Counted from the stretch's first letter, positions 54,291 to 63,095 are shown. The stretch: 64,000 bases of DNA from Bacteroidota bacterium (GCA_023417815.1 JAEZEI010000021.1:62001-126000); one strand, 5' to 3'. Numbers and translations: made by a program. Notes: a model not told the origin generated them from the letters alone.

Positions 54291-54515
54291 ATGAAATCAG
54301 CACTTTTGTTTTTCGCAGGAATTACTGCACTGGTGAGCGCAGCCTTATTGATACAGCTTACGAGAAAATGTTCTAATGAAAGCAGGTTATCCCAGATCTC
54401 CGATGAGGGTTATGAAACGGCGCACGACATCCTGTATCCCAATACAGATAATAAGGGAAGATTACATTATGGCCCTGTTCTGCCACAGCATGCATTTCAG
54501 AATCCGCAGCGTTAG
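54291..54515 (+). CDS. Small membrane-anchored protein
   Basis: The start at 54291 (MKSALLFFAGITALVSAALL) is preferred; the frame open from 54249 begins with a less likely codon. The 74-residue product has an N-terminal helix that could be a signal anchor and a polar tail of 50 residues. No family is recognised. Its end overlaps the converging response regulator gene by four bases. Confidence 0.5.
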   Translation: MKSALLFFAGITALVSAALLIQLTRKCSNESRLSQISDEGYETAHDILYPNTDNKGRLHYGPVLPQHAFQNPQR

Positions 54516-54925
54516 GAAACTTTCTTGAAATTGATTAGATCCACCATGAGGTTAAAAGAATCGATCGATGAAGGGTTGTTGACCTTGAAAGGCTTTACGA
54601 TATAACCCAAAACGCCAAGATTCTTACACTTTTCCTTTTCTGTATGTTCCTCCGACGTGGTTATCACGAAACATTTAAGATTCTTCCAGTTCTCATTTTC
54701 CCTGAGGTGGGTAAGGAATTCCAGCCCGTTCATCTTAGGCATATTGATATCCACCAGTACAAAGTCAGGAAGATTGTTGCCTGCCTCGCGCAGCATATCC
54801 AGTGCTTCTTCACCGTTCCTGGCTACCTGGAGACTGTAGATGATCCCCATCTTTCCCAGGTTACGCTGAATGTCTATTACATCCAGTTCATCATCTTCCA
54901 CTAAAAGTATATTGATAAGATTCAT
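54512..54925 (-). CDS. Single-domain response regulator (Rcp1-like)
   Basis: This 137-residue receiver domain has no output domain. The acidic pair Asp11-Asp12 (VEDDELD), the phospho-acceptor Asp59 (VDINMP), the Thr pair (ITTSEEH) and Lys in IVKPF are all present. It follows the histidine kinase gene after five bases, so it should be its partner and pass the signal by protein contact. Such Rcp1-like regulators are often paired with phytochrome-type or CHASE-type kinases. Confidence 0.92.
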   Translation of the reverse strand: MNLINILLVEDDELDVIDIQRNLGKMGIIYSLQVARNGEEALDMLREAGNNLPDFVLVDINMPKMNGLEFLTHLRENENWKNLKCFVITTSEEHTEKEKCKNLGVLGYIVKPFKVNNPSSIDSFNLMVDLINFKKVS

Positions 54926-54930
54926 AGCAA

Positions 54931-56400
54931 TTATTTTGCCCAGGTGAATGAAAAAAGAGTTCCCTTTCCAGGCTCGCTCTCTACCGTGATCTGCTCGTCG
55001 CGGGCATCCAGGATCTTTTTTACAATGGCAAGGCCAACCCCTGTACTCTCTGTACCTGATTCCGCAAGCGTCTGGAAAATTATAAAGATCTTCTTGTGAT
55101 ATTTTTCATCAATACCCGGGCCATTATCTTCTACAAAAAAACGGTAACTGCGTGGATAATCAATAAAATATACGCTAACCCATCCATCTGTTTTATCGTG
55201 ATATTTAACTGCATTGCCAATCAGGTTAGAAAATACCTGGAATAATGGAATACGTTCTGTCACAAACTCAGGCATATTCTCCTGGATCTTCAAAGTAATA
55301 CCGGGACCCAGGGAGATGGTGTCCCACACTTCCCTGACAAGGCTCTCAATATTTACAGGCTCCGTAACCTTGTTCTCCTTCCCTACCCTCGAATAGGAAA
55401 GAATTCCATTTACCAGGTTTTCAGAACGGTTGATCCTGTTCCTGATGATGTCGAGATATTCCTGCACTTTGGGAGAAACTTCCTCGTTATGATCCTCTTC
55501 GATCCACGTGAGTACATTATCAATACCCCTGATCGGGGTCTTAAGATCATGAGAAACGATATGGGCAAACTGGTCGAGTTCTTCATTCTTAATTCTCAAC
55601 TGGGAAATTGTATTGGATAATACGAGGGCCATATTGTTCAGCGATCTTGAAAGCGGTGTAAGTTCATCATTCCTCGAATCCTCAAGCCGCACTTCGAAAT
55701 TACCTGCAGCAATATTATCAGCGAGCTTTACCATGTTCTCGATCCTTCCCGAGATATTCCGTGCAAGGAAATAGATCACAAGGATCCCTACGATCACGGA
55801 TAGCGCTGTAAGGATCACTGAAGTGATCTTGGTTTGTTGTATTGATTCTGCAAGCGCTTTCTGGTTGATGGCCCGCTTTTCATATTCATTATTCGAGAAT
55901 TCACGGAACTTGTTCTGCAACATCAGGTTGATCTCCTTTTCATCGCTTGCAAGGAACTTATCTGAATACATTACCCTGAACTCCTCCTTAAGTTCGGGAA
56001 AAAGCAGCGATTCTGTTTTTGCATTCCGGAGAGGCAGGGCGAATTCATCGATCCATCTTTGATTAAGAACTTTTATCTCCTTCAGCAATCTGCCTGTGGA
56101 ATCCTTCGGGTCTACCTGCTGTTCCAGTTCCTGGAGTATAAGCACATTTTCAGCGGCTGCTGAATCATAACTCTGGGTAAAAGAGTTTTCTCCTGTGAGA
56201 AGGTAACCCCTCAAACCGCTAACCATGCTCAGGATATTGCGCTGAAAGCGGCCGCTGTTCCGGATCATATTACCGGATGTTTCCACAAGCGCGGAGTTCT
56301 CATCTACCTTCTTCGACAAGCGGATATTTATATACGTTGTAATCGAAAAGAGCAGCAATACAAAGGCAAAGCATACGAATATGAGATGGGAGATCTTCAT
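54931..56400 (-). CDS. CHASE3-type membrane sensor histidine kinase
   Basis: This 489-residue kinase has a first membrane helix (about 5-25), a periplasmic CHASE3-like helical domain (about 30-180, with RNILSMVSGLRGYLLTGE) and a second helix (about 185-205). HAMP is at about 205-255. The HisKA motif carries His284 (IVSHDLKTPIRG). The ATPase domain shows NLIGNAVKYHD, DNGPGIDEKYHKKIF and GVGLAIVKK. The gene shares one base with the antiporter stop (TAATG). The context suggests it senses a membrane or ion-related condition and signals to the Rcp1-like regulator. Confidence 0.93.
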   Translation of the reverse strand: MKISHLIFVCFAFVLLLFSITTYINIRLSKKVDENSALVETSGNMIRNSGRFQRNILSMVSGLRGYLLTGENSFTQSYDSAAAENVLILQELEQQVDPKDSTGRLLKEIKVLNQRWIDEFALPLRNAKTESLLFPELKEEFRVMYSDKFLASDEKEINLMLQNKFREFSNNEYEKRAINQKALAESIQQTKITSVILTALSVIVGILVIYFLARNISGRIENMVKLADNIAAGNFEVRLEDSRNDELTPLSRSLNNMALVLSNTISQLRIKNEELDQFAHIVSHDLKTPIRGIDNVLTWIEEDHNEEVSPKVQEYLDIIRNRINRSENLVNGILSYSRVGKENKVTEPVNIESLVREVWDTISLGPGITLKIQENMPEFVTERIPLFQVFSNLIGNAVKYHDKTDGWVSVYFIDYPRSYRFFVEDNGPGIDEKYHKKIFIIFQTLAESGTESTGVGLAIVKKILDARDEQITVESEPGKGTLFSFTWAK

Positions 56401-58565
56401 TATTTCTTTTTCTTTTTACCGAAAAGATTCCTGAGAATATTGGCCGGCTGGTTCAATACCTTAACACCTTCTTCGATGGTATCTGCCAGTCCGCTGTCTA
56501 CATAATCCACATCTTCCATGCGTAATCCCGATTCAAGCTGGCGCGGGTAGATGATCAGGTAACTTACCTGCTTGAAATACTTTGAAAGATAATAAGGAAG
56601 TTTCTCCAGTCCCGCATGATAACTCACATGATTCTTTCTTGAAGTGATGATCACGAAAAGATCATTGGCCTTAACTATGCCGCTGAACAAAAGGAAATCT
56701 TCCCAGTTATTGAATTCGATCATGGAAACATTACCCGAGAAAGAGACCGTTCTGTCTTTTACCTGCTGAAGGGTAACCTGGTCGCCATAGAAGACCATTC
56801 CTAGGCCGCCTTCAGTTGCAAGGTTAAGCAGCGACTGCAACCAGTGAGTGAATCCAGGTTCCAGTTCAGCCATCGGAGGAATAGCAACCACCATCCGTTT
56901 AAGCGTGTTCACCGGCTGAACAGCTTTGTAAATAAATGTTGTTTCAAAGGTTCTTCTTACCAGTTTCTCTGTAACGGGCCCAAGGAAATCATTTTCATTG
57001 GCGCCTTTATGAAGGCCTATGATGATATCCGTGATATTATATTCCTTGATGGTATAGATTATCCCGTTGGAGATATTCGTATCGTACCTGTAAACTGGAT
57101 TTATATGATTATCGGTGGCCACTGCCTGCTTCATTGCCTTCTCCATCATCTTCTTTCCCAGAGCATCCGAAGCATTATTTCCTGTATCGTCGCTGATAAC
57201 ATGGAGGGCATATACATCCACATTACTTTTCACCGGCTTCAGCATCAGTCCCAGGTCAACCAGGTCCGGTGCTCCTTCAAGATCAGCCAGCGAGATCAGT
57301 ATGCGCTGATCGCTTTCCTTTTCATCTCCGGGATCATCATCATTCAGTAAAACCAGCTTTCGCGAAGCTCTTTCAACTGCAAATGAACTGATGGCACAGC
57401 TAACCAGTATCAGCAGGATCGTTCCGTTCAGTACATCTTCATTCAGCAGCCTTATGGGTTCACCTTCTGCAGTTTCACCGATAATAATATTATAACCCAC
57501 CAAAATGATCGCAAGTGTTGCGGCCGCGTGGGAAGAACTCAGTCCGAAAAGCATGTTTCCTTCCTCGGGCAACAACCGGAATAATTTCTGCGTCAGCTTT
57601 GCTGCGATCCATTTCGTGGTAAGAGCAACAACTACAATTACCCCGGCAACCTTCAGGGCTCCCCAGCCTTTTACGAGCACCGTTACGTCAACCAGCATTC
57701 CAACACTTATCAGGAAGAAAGGGATGAACAGGGCATTTCCAACAAAATCTATCCTGTTCATTAACGGTGATGTATGGGGGATGAACCTGTTCAGCACGAG
57801 TCCTGAAAAGAATGCGCCGATAATGGCCTCTATTCCTGCAACTTCAGCCAGGAAGGAGGAAAGAAAAACAATAGCGAGGACAAAGATGTATTGGGATACA
57901 GGATCGTCGAATTTTTTAAAGAACCAGCGGATCACCAAAGGAAAAAGAAAGAACACGATGCCGACGAATATCAGCGAGGAAACGCCCAGGGTGATCCAGA
58001 ACGAATTGGATACATCCTCCTTCGTCATTCCCGCGATCGCAGCGAGGATCAGAAGAGCGAAGATATCCGTTATCATAGTCCCTCCTATCGCCAGGGTAAC
58101 AGCACGGTTCCTTGTGAGGCCATACCTGCTTGCAATTGGATATGATATGAGTGTATGGGTGGAGAACATGCTCGCGAGCAATACAGAGGAAATAAAGCTG
58201 AAGCCAAGAATATAATAGCTGGCAAGCACTCCAAACGCCAAAGGAAAGATGAATGTAAGTATTCCGAAGAGAAGGATCTTGAGCCTGTTCTTTTTGAACT
58301 CCGAAAGATCTATTTCCAGCCCTGCCAGGAACATGATATAAAGTAAGCCTACCGTTCCAAATAGAACTATGCTGCTGTCGCGCATCAGCAGGTTAAATCC
58401 ATACGGCCCTACGATCACCCCGGCCAGGATAAGTCCGATGATATGAGGCACCTTTATCCGGTTGAACAGGATAGGCGCAAAAAGTATAATGAAAAGAACC
58501 AGTGAAAAAATGATCACGGGATTCTTCAGGGGAAGCTCAAAGACCAGGTCATTCAAAAATATCAT
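56400..58565 (-). CDS. Kef/CPA2-type cation:proton antiporter with C-terminal USP-like domain
   Basis: The ATG at 58565 (MIFLNDLVFELPLKNPVIIF) is preferred to a TTG two codons upstream. The 721-residue protein has about 12 membrane helices over residues 15-400, with GLILAGVIVGPYGF and the transport-site region AEVAGIEAIIGAFFSGLVL. The soluble C-terminal half is USP-like (RILISLADLEGAPDLV, ITDIIIGLHKGANENDFLG). KefB/C-type proteins exchange potassium or sodium for protons. The stop overlaps the kinase start, so transport and sensing are co-produced. Confidence 0.92.
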   Translation of the reverse strand: MIFLNDLVFELPLKNPVIIFSLVLFIILFAPILFNRIKVPHIIGLILAGVIVGPYGFNLLMRDSSIVLFGTVGLLYIMFLAGLEIDLSEFKKNRLKILLFGILTFIFPLAFGVLASYYILGFSFISSVLLASMFSTHTLISYPIASRYGLTRNRAVTLAIGGTMITDIFALLILAAIAGMTKEDVSNSFWITLGVSSLIFVGIVFFLFPLVIRWFFKKFDDPVSQYIFVLAIVFLSSFLAEVAGIEAIIGAFFSGLVLNRFIPHTSPLMNRIDFVGNALFIPFFLISVGMLVDVTVLVKGWGALKVAGVIVVVALTTKWIAAKLTQKLFRLLPEEGNMLFGLSSSHAAATLAIILVGYNIIIGETAEGEPIRLLNEDVLNGTILLILVSCAISSFAVERASRKLVLLNDDDPGDEKESDQRILISLADLEGAPDLVDLGLMLKPVKSNVDVYALHVISDDTGNNASDALGKKMMEKAMKQAVATDNHINPVYRYDTNISNGIIYTIKEYNITDIIIGLHKGANENDFLGPVTEKLVRRTFETTFIYKAVQPVNTLKRMVVAIPPMAELEPGFTHWLQSLLNLATEGGLGMVFYGDQVTLQQVKDRTVSFSGNVSMIEFNNWEDFLLFSGIVKANDLFVIITSRKNHVSYHAGLEKLPYYLSKYFKQVSYLIIYPRQLESGLRMEDVDYVDSGLADTIEEGVKVLNQPANILRNLFGKKKKK

Positions 58566-58581
58566 CCGCAAAAAATGAGGG

Positions 58582-59142
58582 TTACTGTTTATTCATCTGC
58601 ATCCTGTAAACGATCTTACAACCATTCTGACGTACAATTTCGCGATGTCCGTCGAGATTGTTGGGGCTTAACAGGTTTAGCCGCACGGTAAGGGAAGTGG
58701 CCGGGTTAAGTGCAGTTTGGCCCACATCTTCCTTAAGCACCAGCGTGTTGTCGTTGAACTGGCCTGAATATACTCTTACAAGTTTATCGCCTTCCATTGC
58801 ACGGGCGATCACATTATTTCCCTGGTAGGCAAAAACCCATGTTTCAGATTTCGTATCACCTACTGCAGAACCGCTGCAGGTTGTTTCTGTGCAGGTCATC
58901 TTCACATTCCAGTTACCAACAAGTTCAGGAACTATCTTGGTTGAATCCGTCGTAATGGTATCGCTCGCGGCAACAGTTTTCAGCGCTTCTTCGCGCAGAA
59001 TAAGATCCTTTTCTTTCAGGATCAGTTGCTGTTCACGTTCGCGCAGGTTGGCCTCACGTTTTTCCAGTTCAGCCTCACGTTTTCGAAGATCACAACCCGG
59101 TAATACCGAAATAATAATTAAAAGAAAGAGAAGACGGGCCAT
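58582..59142 (-). CDS. Lipoprotein with N-terminal coiled coil
   Basis: This 186-residue product has a lipoprotein signal (LPGC). Residues 19-55 form a strongly charged coiled coil of repeated RE-E-L-type units (REAELEKREANLRERE). The C-terminal 115 residues read as a beta domain (ELVGNWNVKMTCTETTC, SETWVFAYQGNNVIA) with a likely Cys pair. No family is recognised. It lies 16 bases upstream of the antiporter gene and probably opens that operon. Confidence 0.65.
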   Translation of the reverse strand: MARLLFLLIIISVLPGCDLRKREAELEKREANLREREQQLILKEKDLILREEALKTVAASDTITTDSTKIVPELVGNWNVKMTCTETTCSGSAVGDTKSETWVFAYQGNNVIARAMEGDKLVRVYSGQFNDNTLVLKEDVGQTALNPATSLTVRLNLLSPNNLDGHREIVRQNGCKIVYRMQMNKQ

Positions 59143-59377
59143 AAGCGAACACTTTTAAGATTATTACAATACCACCTGCCTAAATTACCGATTTATAAAT
59201 AAAGCTTCGGAAGCCTCACCACTACAGGGATCCGGGTTTAATGCGCTGTGCGATTTATCAAAAACTTCTGGAGCTGTTAATTGAATTATAAAACGCTAAG
59301 CATGATTAAATTATGAACTCTCAATCCTGTCTATGGCATAGATTTTCGTAATAACGGACATTCACAAACTAAAAACC

Positions 59378-59941
59378 ATGACCATGAAAAAATTATTACT
59401 CCCATTTTCAGCCCTGACGATCCTGTTTGCGGCTTGTTCTTCTGACAAACAACCTGAAAGAGAAATGCTGTTCCTTTCTGACAGTACGGCTCTTCAAACC
59501 AATATAGGAAGCGATACTGCAGCCATCAGCCAGGCTGCGCCTGAACCTGAAGCGCCGAAAGTTAAGGAATACACTCCTGCTCCGAAAAGGACGGTGATAG
59601 TTAGGCAGGCGCCGATACGCCAGGCTCCCGAAATTATCTATGAGCAACCACCGATTACGCAGGCGCCAGCGCCAACCCCTGCTCCTGAACCAACAGTGTC
59701 AACAGGAACAGAAACGGCAGGAACATCTGATGGACCTGGTGATGTGCCAGCCACCGCTTCTAAAAAAGAAGGTATGAGTAAGTCAGCCAAAGGTGCCATC
59801 ATTGGGGGTGTTGCCGGGGCAGCAGCCGGAGCGGTGATATCTAAAAAAGGTAAAGGCGCAATTATCGGTGGTGTCATCGGTGCGGCAGGAGGATATATCC
59901 TCGGAAGAAAGCAGGATAAAAAAGATGGCCGGATAGAATAA
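59378..59941 (+). CDS. Glycine-zipper lipoprotein (YMGG type)
   Basis: The product has a lipoprotein signal (LFAACSS); ATG 59384 is an equal start candidate. A Pro/Ala/Gln-rich linker (about 45-120) with repeated QAP units precedes a C-terminal glycine-zipper pair (GAIIGGVAGAAAGAVISKKGKGAIIGGVIGAAGGYILG, about 138-178). Glycine zippers insert in or associate with membranes, often in outer membrane lipoproteins. It ends before a bidirectional terminator. Confidence 0.82.
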   Translation: MTMKKLLLPFSALTILFAACSSDKQPEREMLFLSDSTALQTNIGSDTAAISQAAPEPEAPKVKEYTPAPKRTVIVRQAPIRQAPEIIYEQPPITQAPAPTPAPEPTVSTGTETAGTSDGPGDVPATASKKEGMSKSAKGAIIGGVAGAAAGAVISKKGKGAIIGGVIGAAGGYILGRKQDKKDGRIE

Positions 59942-59961
59942 AAGTTTTTCACTGATGAAAA

Positions 59962-59986
59962 AAGGATCTGCATGCAGATCCTTTTT
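59962..59986. terminator. Bidirectional terminator
   Basis: The fully palindromic AAGGATCTGCATGCAGATCCTT (59962-59983) has A-runs before and T-runs after it, so it can end both the glycine-zipper gene and the converging LTxxQ gene. Confidence 0.8.
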
Positions 59987-60008
59987 ATTGTTTCAGTTTT
60001 TGTGAGCG

Positions 60009-60377
60009 CTAATCGTCAACTTTCACTTTCACTTCCCTTCCGTTCACCGAACCTTTTTGCTTATACTCACCCGAACCTTCAAGCGCCGTAAGCTTTTGCT
60101 TTTGTGCCGGGGTAAGAAGGGCTACGATCTTTTCCCGCTTTTTACCTTCAAGTGCAGTTCTGCGATCTTTCCTCTGCTCTGGTGTAAGGTCAGATTTAAT
60201 AACTTCCTGCATATCGGTTCGGTACTCAGCATTTATTGCCTTAACCTTCTCTTTTTGGGCATCTGTAAGATCCAGCTGCGCGATCACCATACCGCTCAGC
60301 CTGTTTCCCTTGCCATCCTGGGCCACTACAATGTTCACCACAAATGCAGCAACAAGGAATAAAAATAATTTCTTCAT
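60009..60377 (-). CDS. Spy/CpxP-like LTxxQ periplasmic protein
   Basis: This 122-residue protein has a signal peptide (about 1-19, ending VVAQ) and two LTxxQ-type motifs (LDLTDAQKEKV and LTPEQRKD), with LLTPAQKQKL as a third. These helices resemble the Spy/CpxP periplasmic stress chaperone family, though the protein is short. It may sense or buffer envelope stress. The gap of 357 bases upstream holds the inverted repeat at 60551. Confidence 0.72.
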   Translation of the reverse strand: MKKLFLFLVAAFVVNIVVAQDGKGNRLSGMVIAQLDLTDAQKEKVKAINAEYRTDMQEVIKSDLTPEQRKDRRTALEGKKREKIVALLTPAQKQKLTALEGSGEYKQKGSVNGREVKVKVDD

Positions 60378-60550
60378 GGTCTCTGTTTTTTGTACTACAA
60401 TCTACAAACTTCATGCGTAACCCTTTTCAAACGACAATTTATCCGGATCCCTCCCTTAATGCAGGCAGGAATTTCGTCGATTATTACGCACCCTTTATAC
60501 TTCATTTAATAAATCATTGACATTCAATGGTAATTTTAAAAATTTCCACT

Positions 60551-60587
60551 TGTCACGATTTTTCATTTTAAATATAAAATCGTGACA
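60551..60587. repeat. Perfect 12-bp inverted repeat
   Basis: TGTCACGATTTT (60551-60562) and AAAATCGTGACA (60576-60587) flank a 13-base AT-rich loop. No T-run follows on the plus strand, so it is more like an operator or a processed structure than a terminator. It lies 148 bases before the start of the two-component operon and 174 bases before the LTxxQ gene. Confidence 0.9.
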
Positions 60588-60677
60588 GCGTAAAAAATTC
60601 AAGTAGGGTCTTCAATTTCAAACAAAACATAATATGAGTATAAATTGCTGAAAAATATTCACTTAAGCCCCATTTTC

Positions 60678-60691
60678 CCGTATAAATACGG
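60678..60691. promoter_or_regulatory. CCGTA-N4-TACGG palindrome before the two-component operon
   Basis: CCGTA-TAAA-TACGG lies 43 bases before the 60735 start. The same arms and spacing recur at 63096 and 63256 behind the operon. Its position suits binding by the NarL-type regulator encoded in this operon. At the place where the two downstream copies have TAATTTTG, this copy has CATCTTCC, so it may act differently. Confidence 0.55.
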
Positions 60692-60734
60692 TTGATAAAA
60701 TCAAAAAAGAGTTTCATCTTCCCAAATAAAAAAG

Positions 60735-61085
60735 ATGAGCCAGTTTATCAGCCTCGACCAGGCTAAGAAAATGACAGCACTATATCGTGCAAACCGCGAC
60801 CAGATATTAATTGAAGAGGAAAGGGGGAAAGATATTCTTCCTGTCTGCGAATCTATGGACCGGGAAAAAATTGAAAGCATACTTGCCCAGCCAGGATGCA
60901 AGGGTTTACGGATCTATTATGGAATGGACCCGGAACTACGGGTACATGCTATAATAGTGGGAACCGATTCTTATGGCAGGGATATTCTGCCGTCGCAGGA
61001 AGCTGAAGCCCAACAGAGTAATATTCTTGATGAACTTGAAAGGTGCCCGGTAAATTGTCCGCCCCCTTCACCATTAAATCCTTAA
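60735..61085 (+). CDS. Hypothetical protein, first gene of two-component operon
   Basis: This 116-residue soluble product opens with a helix (ISLDQAKKMTALYRANRDQIL). A segment with a Cys follows (DILPVCESMDREKIESILAQPGCKGLRIYYG), then VHAIIVGTDSYGRDILP. The end is Pro/Cys-rich (RCPVNCPPPSPLNP). I recognise no family. The next gene starts at the base after its stop, so they are co-transcribed. Confidence 0.65.
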   Translation: MSQFISLDQAKKMTALYRANRDQILIEEERGKDILPVCESMDREKIESILAQPGCKGLRIYYGMDPELRVHAIIVGTDSYGRDILPSQEAEAQQSNILDELERCPVNCPPPSPLNP

Positions 61086-61733
61086 ATGAAAGGGTTATTC
61101 CTGTTTTCTTCCTATAGCATTGTTATCCCGGCAATTGTTGGGCTTATCCGGTTTAAAAAGATCAGCCCTTCATTTCGCCCGTTTTTGTGGGCTGTATGGA
61201 TCAGCGCCTTTAATGAAGTGCTCTCAAAATCGCTTCGGTCAGTGAATGAGCCGACTGCGATCAATAATAATATTTATGTTCTTATCGATGGGCTGTTGTT
61301 ATTGATGTTCTTCCGGAATTTCATTTACAGGAATTCTCGGAGGATTTTCACCCTGCTGGTCATACTGGTGCTATCGGCCTGGGTAGTTGATAACCTGGTT
61401 TTCTGGAAAATAACCTTTGTGAGCTCTTATTACAGGATCATTTACAGCCTGGTAATTGTTTTATCTGCCATAACACTGATAAATTATTTGTTGACCAATT
61501 CCAGGAGCCAGATTATCAGGGAGCCTTTATTCCTTATTTCAACAGGGCTTATTATATTCTATACGATCAAGATTTTGGTGGAAGCATTCTGGCTTTATGG
61601 CGTTTCGTTGAGTCCCCAATTCCAGGGAAACATTTATTACATTATGGTGTATGTGAATATCCTGAAGAACCTCTTATTCACTTTAGCAATTTTATGGATG
61701 CCCAGGAAACAAATATTTACAATGCCATCCTGA
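61086..61733 (+). CDS. Polytopic membrane protein, second gene of two-component operon
   Basis: This 215-residue protein has six or seven predicted membrane helices and almost no soluble domain, reading YSIVIPAIVGLIRF, IDGLLLLMFFRNFIY and ILVLSAWVVDNLVFW. It could act as a sensor or a channel subunit for the kinase whose gene overlaps its last 40 bases. The family is not recognised. The overlap indicates coupled translation. Confidence 0.7.
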   Translation: MKGLFLFSSYSIVIPAIVGLIRFKKISPSFRPFLWAVWISAFNEVLSKSLRSVNEPTAINNNIYVLIDGLLLLMFFRNFIYRNSRRIFTLLVILVLSAWVVDNLVFWKITFVSSYYRIIYSLVIVLSAITLINYLLTNSRSQIIREPLFLISTGLIIFYTIKILVEAFWLYGVSLSPQFQGNIYYIMVYVNILKNLLFTLAILWMPRKQIFTMPS

Positions 61734-62443
61734 TCACTGCGCTGGTATTGGGAGTGATCATTGTCTTCTTTGTGATATCCATCATAAGGCAGCAACGAAA
61801 GACCCTTAACCTGCACCGTGAGAAAATAATGGCAGAGATCTCCATCCTTGAAAAGGAAAGGTCGCGCATTGCACATGATCTTCATGACGAGATCGGCCCC
61901 CTGCTTTCGGCAGTGAAGATGAAGATCAACAGCTTTGAGATGGACAATGTGGCCGACCAGGAGCAGGTGAATGCAACCAATGAGCATATAAATGATGTAC
62001 TTAAACGGATAAGAGAGATCAGTTATGATCTATTGCCCACTTCGCTTTCACGAAAAGGCCTTGTACCTGCCATCAGGGAATTCGTTAGCTACATGAATAA
62101 TCCCGGCAACATCGTCTTCAGGTTAAAGGATGAAGGTGATGTAAAGGTGAGCACTCATATGGCTATAAATATTTACAGGATCATCCAGGAAGTCATCCAC
62201 AATTCCATTAAACATTCCAAAGCAACGGAAGTAGATATTATTCTTACGAATGCCCGGAAAAAACTTGTCATAACCCTCAGGGACAATGGAATTGGTTTTG
62301 ACAAGGATGGCATAAGCGGTAACGGGCTCGGCTTAAGAAGCCTGGTAAGCCGGGTTGAGGTGCTGGTTGGAAAACTCTACCTCGAAACGGCTCCAGGGAA
62401 AGGAACACATTACACAATTGAAATCCCCATAGAAAATGAGTAA
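61694..62443 (+). CDS. NarX-type sensor histidine kinase (HisKA_3)
   Basis: This 249-residue kinase has one N-terminal membrane helix (about 12-32) and no extracellular sensing domain. The phosphorylated His64 lies in RIAHDLHDEIGPLLS, the HisKA_3 pattern. The ATPase domain shows IQEVIHNSIKHSKA, DNGIGFD and GNGLGLRSL. It probably depends on the membrane protein encoded just upstream for sensing. It overlaps that gene by 40 bases and the response regulator gene by eight. Confidence 0.92.
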   Translation: MDAQETNIYNAILITALVLGVIIVFFVISIIRQQRKTLNLHREKIMAEISILEKERSRIAHDLHDEIGPLLSAVKMKINSFEMDNVADQEQVNATNEHINDVLKRIREISYDLLPTSLSRKGLVPAIREFVSYMNNPGNIVFRLKDEGDVKVSTHMAINIYRIIQEVIHNSIKHSKATEVDIILTNARKKLVITLRDNGIGFDKDGISGNGLGLRSLVSRVEVLVGKLYLETAPGKGTHYTIEIPIENE

Positions 62444-63086
62444 AGAACAGATCAACATCATACTGGCCGACGACCATGAGATCTTTCGAGACGGATTTAA
62501 AGTGCTTATCCGCAAACTTCCTGAGATAACCCTGATCGGCGAAGCAGGTAACGGCAAAGACCTGGTTGCATTGGCGCGAAAACTGAATCCTGATGTGGTG
62601 GTCACTGATATAAAAATGCCGGAACTTGACGGAATTGAAGCGACGCGGATGATCCGGCAGCATTGCCCGAATACCGGGGTGATTGCCTTATCAATGTTTG
62701 ATGAAGAGAACCTGGTGCTGGATATGCTGGAGGCAGGAGCAAAAGGTTACCTCCTGAAAAATTCTTCAAAAGAAGAGATCCTGAAAGCGATCACCGCTGT
62801 TCATAATAACCAGACCTATTATTACAGTGAAACAAGTGCGATGATGATCCGTAAGATCGCTTCCGGCAATTTTGATAACGATAAAAGAACTGTAAACTTC
62901 ACCGACAGGGAAATCGTTATCATACGACTTATATGCCAGGAACTTTCCAATAAAGAGATCGCCGAAAGATTGATGTTAAGTCCACGCACCGTAGAAGGCT
63001 ACCGCGAACAGATATTGCACAAGATAGAGGCAAAGAATACCGTTGGACTGGTGATTTACGCCTTACGTAACAAAATTTTCGAATGA
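62436..63086 (+). CDS. NarL/LuxR-type response regulator
   Basis: This 216-residue regulator has a receiver domain with ADDHEIF (11-17) and phospho-acceptor Asp58 in VVTDIKMPELDG. Its C-terminal LuxR-type helix-turn-helix shows FTDREIVIIRLICQELSNKEIAERL and SPRTVEGYREQI. It is the partner of the HisKA_3 kinase. The CCGTA-N4-TACGG palindromes beside the operon are the natural candidate binding sites, since NarL-type proteins bind short inverted heptamer-like repeats as dimers. This link is inference. Confidence 0.93.
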   Translation: MSKEQINIILADDHEIFRDGFKVLIRKLPEITLIGEAGNGKDLVALARKLNPDVVVTDIKMPELDGIEATRMIRQHCPNTGVIALSMFDEENLVLDMLEAGAKGYLLKNSSKEEILKAITAVHNNQTYYYSETSAMMIRKIASGNFDNDKRTVNFTDREIVIIRLICQELSNKEIAERLMLSPRTVEGYREQILHKIEAKNTVGLVIYALRNKIFE

Positions 63087-63095
63087 CCCGAATTC

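Larger units (their letters stand above)
60378..60734. other. Intergenic region with inverted repeat and CCGTA palindrome
   Basis: The region separates the divergent LTxxQ gene and the 60735 operon. I find no gene. It contains the 12-bp inverted repeat at 60551-60587 and the CCGTA-N4-TACGG palindrome at 60678-60691, both described separately. The rest is AT-rich with no exact promoter consensus that I can place. Confidence 0.7.

Noticed and set aside
57505..58215. 236-codon frame opposite the Kef-type antiporter
   Set aside because: Shadow of membrane-helix codons on the other strand; no independent support.
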